This document shows positions 54,510 to 64,000 of a stretch of 64,000 nt of DNA, one piece after another. The translations under genes were made by a program, and so were the position numbers. The notes beneath the pieces are model-generated. The model was given only the letters and a program-made list of their open reading frames with translations, did no database searches and was not told the origin of the DNA. Positions within the stretch are counted from its first letter, which is position 1; each line of letters opens with the position of its first letter. The stretch is from Streptococcus thoraltensis DSM 12221 (GTDB lineage: Bacteria > Bacillota > Bacilli > Lactobacillales > Streptococcaceae), in contig NZ_KB904620.1 in assembly GCF_000380145.1 (NCBI RefSeq), forward strand, positions 1 through 64,000, given 5' to 3'.

Positions 54510-55344
54510 AAAAGCCAGTAAAATATTGTACTTTCTGTTGACCTTACTTTTAGCTTTACTATTTATTTTTCCCTTAGTTTGGATGGTTGCTTCTTCAATG
54601 AAGACTGAACAAGCTGTATTTCAAGAATTGGGGACGTGGAAATCATTTTTACCATCGTTAAATCCTAGTGATTGGTTTAAACCATACCAAGAGGTTTCTA
54701 CGCGATTTAATCTCATCCAATATATCGGAAATAGTATTTTTTATGCTACTTGTGTAACAGTTGGTTCAATTTTAGTTAATTCACTTGCAGGGTATGCTTT
54801 TGCGAAATTTGATTTTAAAGGGAAAAAGATTCTTTTTGCCCTTATGTTAGCATTATTGGTAATTCCTGGTGAGACAATAATGATTACAAAATTCTCTATC
54901 GTGCAACGTTTGGGCATTTTAAATACACGGTTAGCGGTTATTTTACCGGCACTATCAGCACCTTTGTTTATTTATATGTTTAGACAATTTTTTAAGGCGA
55001 TTTCAAATGAAATTATTGAAGCTGCTAAAATTGAAGGAGCATCTCATTTCCGAATTTTTTGGAATATCATGCTACCGCTATCGAAACCTGCGATAGCTAC
55101 TGTTGGGACACTTTCTTTTATAGGAAGTTGGAATGATTATATTTGGCCTTTGATGGTTTTGACAAATACAAGTGATTTTCCACTTCAAGTAGCAATTACA
55201 AACATTAACAATACGCAACCCACTTACACTAATCAAATTATGGCAATGTTGACTATCTCAACAATTCCATTAATCATCATTTATGTCTTCTTCCAGAAAT
55301 ATCTTGTTCAAGGATTGGGAAGCAGTGGAACTGGAGTGAAATAA
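54502..55344 (+). CDS. Sugar ABC transporter permease, MalG type
   Basis: Second membrane subunit, 280 residues, six helices. The EAA loop is IEAAKIEGASHFRIFWNIML. ATG 54502, five bases after GAAGG, starts inside the end of the preceding gene; an ATG four codons earlier has no room for a ribosome site. The gene ends three bases before the GH32 gene. Confidence 0.9.
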   Translation: MNKKASKILYFLLTLLLALLFIFPLVWMVASSMKTEQAVFQELGTWKSFLPSLNPSDWFKPYQEVSTRFNLIQYIGNSIFYATCVTVGSILVNSLAGYAFAKFDFKGKKILFALMLALLVIPGETIMITKFSIVQRLGILNTRLAVILPALSAPLFIYMFRQFFKAISNEIIEAAKIEGASHFRIFWNIMLPLSKPAIATVGTLSFIGSWNDYIWPLMVLTNTSDFPLQVAITNINNTQPTYTNQIMAMLTISTIPLIIIYVFFQKYLVQGLGSSGTGVK

Positions 55345-55347
55345 TCA

Positions 55348-56718
55348 ATGACAGAAATTTACACAATTGAACGAGCAAATCGTTTTATCGAGGAACATAA
55401 AAAAGAAGTTAATAAGCAATTTAAACCTGTAAATCATTTTTCAGCAGAAATTGGTTGGATAAATGACCCAAATGGTTTTGTCTATTTTCGTGGTGAGTAC
55501 CATTTGTTTTATCAATTTTATCCCTATGATAGTGTTTGGGGACCAATGCATTGGGGGCATGCGAAGACATCAGATTTTGTAAATTGGGAGCATTTACCGG
55601 TGGCATTGGCACCAGATATGCCGTATGACAAAAATGGTTGTTTTTCTGGTTCAGCGATTGTTAAAGATGATGTTTTGTGGCTAATGTATACGGGTAATAT
55701 TGAACAAGAAGATGGCAGTACCCGCCAAGTTCAGAATATGGCCTATTCTAAAGATGGGATTCATTTTACAAAAATCGCTGAAAATCCAGTAGCTACAGGA
55801 GAATGTTTGCCGAAAGAATTAGTTTCATCAGACTTTCGCGATCCAAAACTCTTTAAGAAAGATGACAAGTATTATGCAGTGGTTGCTGCCAAACATCAAG
55901 ATAGCATAGGAACAATTGTCTTGCTTGGTTCAGATAATTTAATAGATTGGAACTTTGAATCAATTTTCTTAAAAGGAACTCCTGAGCAAGGTATCATGTG
56001 GGAATGTCCGGATTATTTTAATTTGGATGGTACAGATATATTAGTGATGTCTCCTATGAGAATGGCACGAAACAAGTATGATTTTAGAAATATTAACGCC
56101 TCAGTAGTGATGACAGGAAAGGTGGACTGGAATGAGAAAATCTTTAAATTAGAGTCCATTCATGAATTAGATCATGGTCATGACTTTTATGCTCCTCAAT
56201 CTCTGTTAGATGATAAAGGACGACGTATTATGATTGCTTGGCTACATACATGGGGACGCCAAATTCCTCCTCATGACTTGCATCATAAATGGGCTGGCAG
56301 TATGACTTTACCTCGTGAACTAACTTTAAAGAATAATCAAGTTCTTCAGAATGTCCTTCCAGAAAGCATTGAAGCTCTCCCAATGCTTGACATTGATCAA
56401 AACATAATCAAAACTGGCTTTTTCGAAATTGAAGTCAGTGGTACATTGCTGATGAGATTAGGAACGCTTGATGATTATATTGATTTTGGATTTGATGGAG
56501 AAGAAGGTGTAGTATACATAAATCGTGAACATCTTAACCATAAACTCAAGGGTGATGAAACATGGGATACGGATGTGCGTTCAGTGCCTATACAAGCTAA
56601 AAAATTATTAGTCATTATTGATTATAATAGTATTGAAATGGTTGTTAATAATGGGGAAGAGACCCTCACTTCAGCTTACTATATTGAAGGAAACCATTAT
56701 TTAAATCGCATTGTCTAA
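55348..56718 (+). CDS. GH32 beta-fructofuranosidase / sucrose-6-phosphate hydrolase type
   Basis: Cytoplasmic hydrolase of 456 residues without a signal peptide. All three GH32 catalytic blocks are present: WINDPNGFVYF (nucleophile Asp), SDFRDPKLF (transition-state Asp) and WECPDYF (acid/base Glu). Because the operon imports through an ABC system, the substrate would be unphosphorylated sucrose or fructo-oligosaccharide rather than sucrose-6-phosphate. This is an inference from context. Confidence 0.9.
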   Translation: MTEIYTIERANRFIEEHKKEVNKQFKPVNHFSAEIGWINDPNGFVYFRGEYHLFYQFYPYDSVWGPMHWGHAKTSDFVNWEHLPVALAPDMPYDKNGCFSGSAIVKDDVLWLMYTGNIEQEDGSTRQVQNMAYSKDGIHFTKIAENPVATGECLPKELVSSDFRDPKLFKKDDKYYAVVAAKHQDSIGTIVLLGSDNLIDWNFESIFLKGTPEQGIMWECPDYFNLDGTDILVMSPMRMARNKYDFRNINASVVMTGKVDWNEKIFKLESIHELDHGHDFYAPQSLLDDKGRRIMIAWLHTWGRQIPPHDLHHKWAGSMTLPRELTLKNNQVLQNVLPESIEALPMLDIDQNIIKTGFFEIEVSGTLLMRLGTLDDYIDFGFDGEEGVVYINREHLNHKLKGDETWDTDVRSVPIQAKKLLVIIDYNSIEMVVNNGEETLTSAYYIEGNHYLNRIV

Positions 56719-56772
56719 CGAGTCTAATAAATATTGACAAGGTTAAGAAGTTAATCTGAACTAAGCTTAATA

Positions 56773-56803
56773 GAATCTCCAATCAAGTGATTGGGGATTT
56801 TTC
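56773..56803 (+). terminator. Terminator of the fructoside operon
   Basis: AATCTCCAATC-AAGT-GATTGGGGATT (one G-U) followed by TTTT. Confidence 0.8.
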
Positions 56804-56860
56804 CGTATAGCAAAGGAAAATCTTAGTTTCTAATAGGATATTATTCAACCGGCATTTCAG

Positions 56861-56884
56861 GTATACTATAAAGTAAGCGTATAC
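56861..56884 (+). promoter_or_regulatory. Paired GTATAC boxes before the GH4 gene
   Basis: GTATAC occurs at 56861-56866 and 56879-56884, 18 bases apart, and the first includes a possible -10 (TATACT). It may be an operator, but I cannot name the regulator. Confidence 0.35.
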
Positions 56885-56900
56885 AAAAAAGGAGGTAGTG

Positions 56901-57824
56901 ATGAAGTCAATTAAGCTTGTTACTATAGGTGGTGGGTCGAGTTATACACCGGAATTGGTTGAAGGAATGATATTAAGGCGTCACCTGTTTTCTATCTCAG
57001 AATGGTGGTTTGTTGATGTGTCAGAGGGTGAAGAGAAGCTTAATATCGTTGTAGAGCTTGCCAAACGAATGGTTGAAAAAGCAGGCTTAGATTGGAAAAT
57101 AAAAGCTACTTTAAATCGTCAAGAAGCGCTAAAAGATGCTGATTTTGTGACGTCTCAATTTCGTGTTGGTGGACTGAATGCACGCTACCTTGATGAAAGC
57201 ATTCCTCTATCAAGGGGGATTATTGGTCAAGAGACAAATGGAGCAGGAGGTATTTTTAAGGCTTTTAGAACTATTGAGGCTTACAAATCCATTATTGCTG
57301 ATATGAAAGAATTCTGTCCAGATGCTTGGTTGATTAATTTTACTAATCCCGCAGGTATGGTGACCGAAGCTTTAATCAATAGATTAGACTGGAAGAAAAC
57401 AATTGGCTTATGTAATATTCCTATCGGACAGCAAAAAGCAGCAGCAAACGAATTAGCCTTGGAAGAAAGTGAGCTGACGTTAAGGCATGTCGGTCTTAAT
57501 CATTATCATTTTCATCAAGTTTGGGACAAGCAGGGAAAGAATTGGACGAGTGAGCTGATTGAGCGGTTTTATGGAAATGTAAAGCATAAAGAGCAAGAGG
57601 TTGTCAAGAACATTACCAACCTAGATTTTCCCATTAGTTTTTTAAGGGCAATCCAAATGCTTCCCTGTGATTATCATCGTTACTATTTTTTGGAAAAAGA
57701 GATGCTAGAAGATGCTATTGTGCAATATCGTGAAGGACATATCAGAGCAGCAGTGGTTAAAAATGTTGAGAAAGAACTGTTTGAACGCTATCAAGATCCT
57801 GATTTGAAGCTATCATTTTGGTAG
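56901..57824 (+). pseudogene. GH4 6-phospho-beta-glucosidase lacking the C-terminal third
   Basis: The frame of 307 codons begins KSIKLVTIGGGSSYTPELVE (NAD site), and keeps GQETNGAGGIFKAFRTIEAY, INFTNPAGMVTEA, GLCNIPIG (metal Cys) and GLNHYHFHQVW (metal His). Family members such as LicH/CelF have about 440 residues; this one stops at ERYQDPDLKLSFW with TAG. The missing part includes much of the dimer and substrate face. The catalytic core is intact, yet I expect it to be inactive. GGAGGT precedes ATG 56901. Confidence 0.75.
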
Positions 57825-57934
57825 TTAGAAACATTTTTAGTAATGTTTATGCAAGTCATTCCCAAAGTTACTATATGATTTATGGATTGAAAGAATCATG
57901 AAGCTAAGTTCAAGCCGTCATCTTTAATTGATTC

Positions 57935-58150
57935 TAGAGTCTTTTGAATTACCTTTGATACATGGTCACTTTCGACTTGCCTTATTCATACTCAATGAAA
58001 ATCAAAAGCAGACTAGGCAACACAGATAGCAGATAGAACTAAAGTCCATCAAATCAAGTCAACAAAGTTCGTTTTTGATTTTCAAAGAGTATCAAGTACT
58101 GTTCTGCGTCTTTCTGTTCCTTGTTCTGAAAGGTAATGCATTTGACTATA
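57935..58150 (+). repeat. Full composite small repeat (copy 9)
   Basis: Left flank TAGAGTCTTTTGAATTACC to TTGCCTTATTCA, core 57989-58091 (TACTCAATG ... CAAAGAGTA), right flank to TTTGACTATA. TCA lies on both sides of the core. The remaining sequence 57825-57934 and 58151-58289 has no gene. Confidence 0.85.
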
Positions 58151-58289
58151 GTAACATCAAATTGATGTATATAGTTGATTATCGTCTTCGTCCTCTTTTC
58201 AAGCACCAAAGATAATACCACCAACTGTGCGATGGTGGGAGTAAAATAATCCAGTGAATGATGTCAGAATGAATAAAAAGTCTAATTTG

Positions 58290-58443
58290 GATATTTTTCT
58301 TCAATCTTTTTTCTTTGTATCCAAAAGTAAAAAACTCTCAAAAACACTGAAATAACAGCCTTTTTAAAAGTCTCATTAGTTACTCGTTTCTCTGCACAAT
58401 TTCCCAAATGATCAAATTTTTAGGAGATTGTCTACGTTCTGAG
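58290..58443 (+). repeat. Left copy of a sequence flanking gabD
   Basis: GATATTTTTCTTCAATCTTTTTTC, then ACACTGAAATAACAGC, CAAATGATCAAATTTTTAGG and CTACGTTCTGA. The same blocks in the same order occur at 60033-60163. The first block also matches 32587-32625 behind rplA. Confidence 0.65.
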
Positions 58444-58562
58444 ATACTCCGGTGGATTATGTTAGCCTGAGCCTCGAACACAGAGAGCGAGGTTTCTTTT
58501 TCTTTGTTAGAGTTCCTACTGACCTCCTGCTTTGTTTTTTTAGGGTTCTTTGTTTCAAAAAT

Positions 58563-58591
58563 TTGCAAACGTTTACGTAAAAGACTACAAT
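58563..58591 (+). promoter_or_regulatory. gabD promoter with cre site
   Basis: TTGCAA (58563-58568) and TACAAT (58586-58591) are 17 bases apart. TTGCAAACGTTTACG (58563-58577) agrees with the cre consensus at all but the last base and covers the -35, so CcpA should repress the gene. Confidence 0.7.
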
Positions 58592-58619
58592 GAATATATC
58601 AAGTAAAAAGGAGATAATT

Positions 58620-59996
58620 ATGGCTTATAAAACAATCTACCCTTACACGAATGAAGTGCTCCATCAATTTGACAATGTTTCAGATGCAGATGTAGAAAAA
58701 GCGCTGGAAACAGGCCACCAACTCTATAAAGAGTGGCGCCGCGATGATCGTCTAGACGATCGCAAAGCGCAACTACACAAGATTGCCGATTTGCTCCGTC
58801 GTGATCGTGATAAATATGCGGAAGTTATGACTAAGGACATGGGGAAACTCTTCACAGAAGCTCAAGGGGAAGTGGAGCTATGTGCTGATATTGCTGATTA
58901 TTATGCTGATAAGGCTGATGAATTTTTGAAACCTGTTCCTTTAGAAACTAATACTGGTGAGGCCTATTACCTCAAACAAGCAACTGGTGTTATCTTAGCC
59001 GTTGAGCCGTGGAATTTCCCATTTTATCAAATCATGCGCGTGTTTGCCCCCAACTTTATTGGCGGTAATCCAATGGTTTTGAAACACGCTTCGAACTGTC
59101 CTGCTTCTGCCCAGGCTTTTGAAGATTTAGTTCTTGAAGCAGGTGTGCCCGAAGGGGGATTTAAAAACCTTTTCGTTTCCTATGATCAAGTGAATGCGAT
59201 CATTGCAGATAAACGTGTTTCAGGTGTCTGCTTAACAGGTTCTGAACGTGGTGGCGCATCGGTTGCTGAAGCAGCGGGACGTCATCTTAAGAAATCGTCA
59301 CTTGAACTCGGTGGTAATGATGCCTTCATTATCCTTGAAGATGCTGATTTTGACTTACTAAAAGAGACTATTTTCTATGCTCGACTTTATAATGCAGGTC
59401 AAGTATGTACCTCTTCAAAACGTTTCATCGTTGTTGGTGAAGAAAACTATAACAAATATGTGGATATGGTTGTGGAAACCTTCAAAACGGCTAAATGGGG
59501 TGACCCGATGGCAGCTGAGACAACCTTAGCTCCTCTATCTTCAGCTGGTGCTAAAGAGGAGGTCTTGGAACAAATCAAATTGGCTGTAGATAATGGTGCA
59601 ACTGTGGAATATGGTAATGAGGCCATTGACCATCCTGGTAACTTTGTTATGCCAACTGTTTTGACTAATATTACAACAGAAAATCCTATTTACAATCAAG
59701 AAATTTTCGGTCCAGTTGCTTCTATTTACAAAGTTGATACGGAAGAAGAAGCGATCGAACTTGCTAACGATTCAAGTTACGGTCTGGGTGGTACAGTCTT
59801 TTCAAGCAATCAAGAACACGCAGAACGTGTCGCCGCTCAAATCGAAACGGGTATGAGTTTCATCAACTCAGGTTGGGCATCTCTTCCAGAATTGCCATTT
59901 GGTGGTGTCAAAAATGCCGGTTACGGTCGCGAACTTAGTGAACTAGGCTTTGCAACCTTCTTGAATGAACACTTGGTATATACACCAAAACGTTAA
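58620..59996 (+). CDS. gabD: NAD(P)-dependent succinate-semialdehyde dehydrogenase (GabD type)
   Basis: Aldehyde dehydrogenase of 458 residues, AAYKTIYPYTNEVLHQF at the start from ATG 58620 behind AAAGGAGA. The general-base Glu lies in SLELGGNDAF and the catalytic Cys in YNAGQVCTSSKRF. Other blocks are VEPWNFPFYQIMR and SGWASLPELPFGGVKNAGYG, which fit the short GabD/SSADH enzymes of lactic acid bacteria. It is not GapN, whose sequence I know to differ at the N terminus. The physiological substrate is not proven. Confidence 0.85.
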   Translation: MAYKTIYPYTNEVLHQFDNVSDADVEKALETGHQLYKEWRRDDRLDDRKAQLHKIADLLRRDRDKYAEVMTKDMGKLFTEAQGEVELCADIADYYADKADEFLKPVPLETNTGEAYYLKQATGVILAVEPWNFPFYQIMRVFAPNFIGGNPMVLKHASNCPASAQAFEDLVLEAGVPEGGFKNLFVSYDQVNAIIADKRVSGVCLTGSERGGASVAEAAGRHLKKSSLELGGNDAFIILEDADFDLLKETIFYARLYNAGQVCTSSKRFIVVGEENYNKYVDMVVETFKTAKWGDPMAAETTLAPLSSAGAKEEVLEQIKLAVDNGATVEYGNEAIDHPGNFVMPTVLTNITTENPIYNQEIFGPVASIYKVDTEEEAIELANDSSYGLGGTVFSSNQEHAERVAAQIETGMSFINSGWASLPELPFGGVKNAGYGRELSELGFATFLNEHLVYTPKR

Positions 59997-60008
59997 TAAA
60001 GAAAAAAA

Positions 60009-60057
60009 TAGATTGGAGAAAAGTCCATTTTAGACATTTTTCTCCAATCTTTTTTTG
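60009..60057 (+). terminator. Terminator of gabD
   Basis: AGATTGGAGAAAA pairs with TTTTTCTCCAATCT, followed by T7. It is a close variant of the rplA terminator (GATTGAAG/CTTCAATC), with compensating changes in both arms. Confidence 0.8.
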
Positions 60058-60163
60058 TAGCCCAAAACACTGAAATAACAGCGTTTCTAACAGGTTAATG
60101 TTTATCCGTCTTCCTACAAAGTTTCTCAAATCATCAAATTTTCAGAGGTGTGTCTATGTTCTG
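60033..60163 (+). repeat. Right copy of the sequence flanking gabD
   Basis: GACATTTTTCTCCAATCTTTTTT, ACACTGAAATAACAGC, CAAATCATCAAATTTTCAGA and CTATGTTCTGA repeat the blocks found at 58290-58443, with an 18-base gap near the start. Confidence 0.65.
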
Positions 60164-60184
60164 AAAATTCTAGTTCATTTTGAA

Positions 60185-60934
60185 CTAGAGTTTTTGATGC
60201 AAGCGATCTAATATTATTTCAGTTAAAAGTATTGGAAAAACTTGTGAGTCAATGACTGAATTTCTCGAGAATGTTTTATCTGGTAGTCTAATAATATGTT
60301 TAAAATAGGCATCAATAGGAGAGCTTTGATTACTTGTGATTAAGTAAGCATTATGAGGCATATTTTCACTAATTCCGCCTAGACTTCTTTCAAAATTGGA
60401 TTTATTCGCAGAAACTGAAAAATAAATAAGGAGATCGTTTTCTGTGACGAGATTAGTGAGGTGAGCAATGTCAAGGATGTCACCACTGAAAAAACTATGC
60501 TTGTCTAAATTAATCAGACCATAATGGAGTAATTTGGCAGGTAAAGACGATTGATACAGGCCAACTACAAAGATATGGGGTGATACTGCTAGTTGATCTG
60601 TTAGAGACTCGAGTATTTTTGATGGAATAGTTTGCAGACTGCTTAAACCATTTTGATATTGTTTTAACATATTTGAGTATGGATCCTCAGTTTTAGAACG
60701 AATGCTGGTCCGTAAATCGGTTATGGCGGCATATCTAAAGTCTTTAAACCCTTTATAACCGAGGGATTTGCACAAACGCAATACAGCAGATGTTGATGTG
60801 TTGGATAATTGGGCAATTTTAGTAATGGTTAAGGTCTCGATATACTCTAAATGTTCAATGAGTAATTGAGCAACTTGCTTTTCAGCTTTTGGGAGTTCAT
60901 TTAATTTTTTTGTAAGTAACTCTATTATTGTCAT
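60185..60934 (-). CDS. RpiR/MurR family regulator
   Basis: A 249-residue regulator. Residues 1-75 hold the RpiR HTH (ITKIAQLSNTSTSAVLRLCK SLGYKGFKDFRYA) and residues about 105-245 a SIS sugar-phosphate domain (HIFVVGLYQSSLPAKLLHYG, ENDLLIYFSVSANKSNFE). ATG 60934 follows AAGGA; a TTG three codons earlier is possible. It is divergent from the beta-glucoside PTS, with 180 bases between, and is the likely regulator of that system. Confidence 0.88.
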   Translation of the reverse strand: MTIIELLTKKLNELPKAEKQVAQLLIEHLEYIETLTITKIAQLSNTSTSAVLRLCKSLGYKGFKDFRYAAITDLRTSIRSKTEDPYSNMLKQYQNGLSSLQTIPSKILESLTDQLAVSPHIFVVGLYQSSLPAKLLHYGLINLDKHSFFSGDILDIAHLTNLVTENDLLIYFSVSANKSNFERSLGGISENMPHNAYLITSNQSSPIDAYFKHIIRLPDKTFSRNSVIDSQVFPILLTEIILDRLHQKL

Positions 60935-61012
60935 AAGTATCAATCCTTATTGTTCATTCTTAGTTAAATCATATAAAAAAGACAAGAAATAAACAAGCTT
61001 TTGACAAAATAA

Positions 61013-63052
<2,040 letters not shown>

Positions 63053-63055
63053 TAT

Positions 63056-64000
<945 letters not shown>

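Noticed and set aside
882..58150. CRISPR array made of the recurring repeat
   Set aside because: The copies are thousands of bases apart, palindromic and about 100-210 bases long, with no spacers and no cas genes.
58380..58568. Minus-strand frame before gabD
   Set aside because: It has no ribosome site, lies in a repeated non-coding sequence, and its counterpart at the second copy is not conserved as a protein.
58590..59996. Non-phosphorylating glyceraldehyde-3-phosphate dehydrogenase (GapN)
   Set aside because: The N terminus and several blocks differ from GapN as I know it and fit GabD-type enzymes better.

Overview
The window is a stretch of a low-GC Gram-positive chromosome that I assign to Streptococcus; I do not name a species. 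The reasons are protein wording typical of the genus and gene blocks that are conserved in streptococci: tmk-holB-yabA-rsmI, serC-acetyltransferase-serA, rsmD-coaD-sepM, rplK-rplA, pyrH-frr-cvfB-msrA-yozE-phoH, ybeY-dgkA-era, mutM-coaE and pmrA-rpmG-secG-rnr-smpB. Almost all genes lie on the plus strand.

Layout. 1-1080: two decayed transposase ends (IS1182-like and ISL3-like) and half of a small repeat. 1088-5913: branched-chain amino acid ABC transporter livJHMGF behind a promoter that carries a near-consensus CodY box. 6320-10107: a CBS-ACT protein, then thymidylate kinase, clamp-loader subunit, replication-control protein YabA and RsmI. 10245-10643: a small membrane-protein pseudogene. 10734-15232: cutC (minus) and the serine biosynthesis cluster with two acetyltransferases. 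15270-19972: an MmcQ/YjbR-EVE fusion, a lipid kinase, rsmD, coaD and the sepM protease. 20098-25775: complete ribose operon rbsRKDACB with cre-like and paired operators. 26423-30162: ftsK, a VOC-fold protein and a divergent TipA-type MerR regulator with a textbook 19-bp-spacer promoter. 31305-37513: ribosomal proteins L11/L1 with rRNA-like L1 sites, then pyrH to phoH. 37743-41774: a mechanosensitive-channel-like protein, ybeY-dgkA-era and a broken NUDIX gene. 42602-50880: mutM to smpB. 51141-56718: a LacI-controlled ABC importer (no ATPase of its own) with a GH32 fructosidase, so a beta-fructoside uptake operon. 56901-57824: a truncated GH4 glucosidase. 58620-59996: gabD-type aldehyde dehydrogenase. 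60185-64000: an RpiR regulator, a beta-glucoside PTS and a GH1 phospho-beta-glucosidase that runs off the end.

The most distinctive non-coding content is a family of small mobile repeats, nine copies or parts in 64 kb, all intergenic. Full copies are about 213 bp: an outer element with inverted ends (TATAGTC...GACTATA) carrying a roughly 103-bp near-palindromic core (TACTC...GAGTA). In the copy behind livJ the core is inverted relative to the outer flanks. A duplicated sequence upstream of mutM gives both an occupied and an empty site and suggests a 3-bp target duplication. A second structured element, two hairpins joined by a fixed linker, sits directly behind livF and inside the NUDIX gene, after the same GGTGGC in both places.

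Regulation readable from sequence: CodY for amino acid import; CcpA (cre) plus local LacI/RpiR repressors for sugar operons; L1 autoregulation of rplK-rplA; and three genes (tmk, rsmD, ftsK) whose extended -10 boxes lie so close to the start codon that the messages should be leaderless or nearly so. I saw no tRNA, rRNA, CRISPR array, prophage or conjugative module. All statements come from reading the sequence; no database search was run.
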